Assembly: GCA_025463615.1 (NCBI GenBank)
Contig: JAODAU010000416.1
Span: 1 to 5,435 of the forward strand
DNA length: 5,435 nt
Source of the DNA: Microbacteriaceae bacterium
Lineage (GTDB): Bacteria; Actinomycetota; Actinomycetes; Actinomycetales; Microbacteriaceae
Reading direction: 5' to 3'
Shown here: piece by piece, positions 4,778 to 5,435 of the stretch
How positions within the stretch are numbered: the first letter of the stretch is position 1
Layout: every line of letters begins with the position of its first letter
Position numbers and translations under genes: made by a program
Notes under the pieces: model-generated
The model's database searches: none
The model's input: the letters and a program-made list of their open reading frames with translations, nothing else
Told to the model about the DNA's origin: nothing

Positions 4778-5435
4778 CGCTCACCCCCGGCCCGACCGGA
4801 CCGCAGACCGAGGCCCAACGCGACGGCGAACGCGGCCGCCGCCAGCGCCAGGAGCGGGAGCCCGGCGCCGGTGAAGGCGAGGGAGGGTGCGCTCGCTCGG
4901 CCGGTGCCGAGGGGCACGGCGGTGGCATCCGCCGGACACGCGGCGGGCGCAGCCCCGCCCGGGTCGCTCATGCTCACCAGCAGCGACATGTCGAGCGACT
5001 CGTTCTGGGCGACCCGGCCCGGCACGTTGGCCATGCTGATCGTCACGGTGAGCGGCATCCGCGCCGCCGGAGCCACCCGCGGCATGCTCAGCAGGAGTGC
5101 GCAGCCCGTGTCGAGCGTATGAGCGGACATGGCTCCCGATGCCGCCACACTGATCTGGAGCGCCCGCCCGATGGACGGGGTCGCGCTGCGGGCCAGGGTG
5201 GCCAGCTGCATCCGCGCCTCCGACCCCGTCGCGTTGTCGACCCACAGCGTGCGCGTCACCGAGTCGCCCGGCACGAGCGCGCCGACCCCGTCGAACAGGG
5301 CGGCGGGCAGCGCGGGCGCGAACGTGACTCCGTCGCTGCTGACGAGGATGTCCCCCGCGGCCCGCGCGGGCGCCGGCGCCGCGAACAGGGCGACGGCGAC
5401 CACCGCGGCACCCGCTGCACCCACCCGGCCGGCGC
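4774..5435 (-). CDS. Secreted LAXTG-anchored surface protein (N-terminus probably beyond right edge)
   Basis: At least 216 residues, counted from the GTG at 5424. The frame stays open to the window edge and the hydrophobic start lacks the usual charged N-region except an Arg codon just before the GTG, so the true start is probably outside. The N-terminal segment (1-22) is a signal-peptide core ending in an AXA-type site, PARA-AGD. The mature part is beta-rich in appearance, with 'VPGDSVTRTLWVDNATGSEARM' (51-72), a pattern common in Ig-like and TasA-like surface proteins. Two cysteines (C108, C163) could form a disulfide. Near the C-terminus L182-A-F-T-G186 is followed by a hydrophobic stretch (187-207) and a charged tail RSGRAGGER: a complete sortase signal of the LAXTG type, used by class E sortases of actinobacteria. 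It directly precedes and overlaps the SipW-type peptidase gene. I do not recognise a named family; it is likely an accessory or structural surface protein of that system. No sortase gene is in the window. Confidence 0.85.
   Translation of the reverse strand, partial: AGRVGAAGAAVVAVALFAAPAPARAAGDILVSSDGVTFAPALPAALFDGVGALVPGDSVTRTLWVDNATGSEARMQLATLARSATPSIGRALQISVAASGAMSAHTLDTGCALLLSMPRVAPAARMPLTVTISMANVPGRVAQNESLDMSLLVSMSDPGGAAPAACPADATAVPLGTGRASAPSLAFTGAGLPLLALAAAAFAVALGLGLRSGRAGGER

Noticed and set aside
3273..4928. 551-codon minus-strand open frame
   Set aside because: It runs through the ends of three verified genes (glgX, ybaK, peptidase) in a different frame and is dominated by Arg, Ala and Pro; it is a GC-rich shadow.
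1..5435. CRISPR array, tRNA or rRNA genes, insertion sequences, attachment sites, prophage or defence genes
   Set aside because: I looked on both strands and saw no regularly spaced repeats, tRNA-like arms, transposase motifs or terminal inverted repeats. Coding sequence accounts for all but 75 bases.

Overview
The window is about 5.4 kb of very GC-rich DNA (roughly 70% by eye), almost wall-to-wall coding, with GTG and TTG starts and strongly G/C-ending codons. Protein content points to a high-GC actinobacterium: the cysteine desulfurase resembles the mycobacterial IscS type, and there is a Ser/Pro/Thr-rich lipoprotein, an actinobacterial GlgX and a LAFTG-type cell-wall anchor. The style of sequence, including recurrent GGATGCC/GGCATCC, suggests Microbacteriaceae. 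The family assignment is inference; no rRNA or other phylogenetic marker is present.

Layout, left to right. (1) Two minus-strand genes read leftward: a group I cysteine desulfurase (460-1623, TTG start) and, overlapping its last 8 nt, a small lipoprotein that runs off the left edge (1-467). (2) A compact divergent intergenic region (1624-1698, 75 bp) holds the desulfurase ribosome-binding site, a four-run G-quadruplex motif and a possible -10 box whose spacing would give a leaderless glgX mRNA. (3) Two plus-strand genes follow: glgX, a glycogen debranching enzyme (1699-3738), and ybaK, a Cys-tRNA(Pro) deacylase (3738-4211), joined by a TGATG overlap. (4) Converging on them are two minus-strand genes: a SipW/ER-type signal peptidase (4208-4777) and, overlapping its start by 4 nt (ATGA), a secreted protein with a LAFTG sortase signal (4774 to the right edge). 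The stop codons of ybaK and the peptidase lie in one CTAG palindrome, so the convergent genes overlap by 4 nt and there is no room for an ordinary terminator.

Functionally there are three units. The desulfurase supplies persulfide sulfur for Fe-S clusters or tRNA thiolation; the lipoprotein behind it has no known role. glgX-ybaK joins glycogen breakdown to tRNA proofreading, two unrelated housekeeping jobs sharing a transcript. The peptidase plus LAXTG surface protein looks like the distal end of a SipW-type surface-protein operon whose upstream genes lie beyond the right edge. Most of the window is ordinary chromosomal core. The best leads are the G-quadruplex motif in the divergent promoter region, the substitution at the usual PLP-contacting glutamine of the desulfurase, the SipW/LAXTG module and the overrepresented heptamer.
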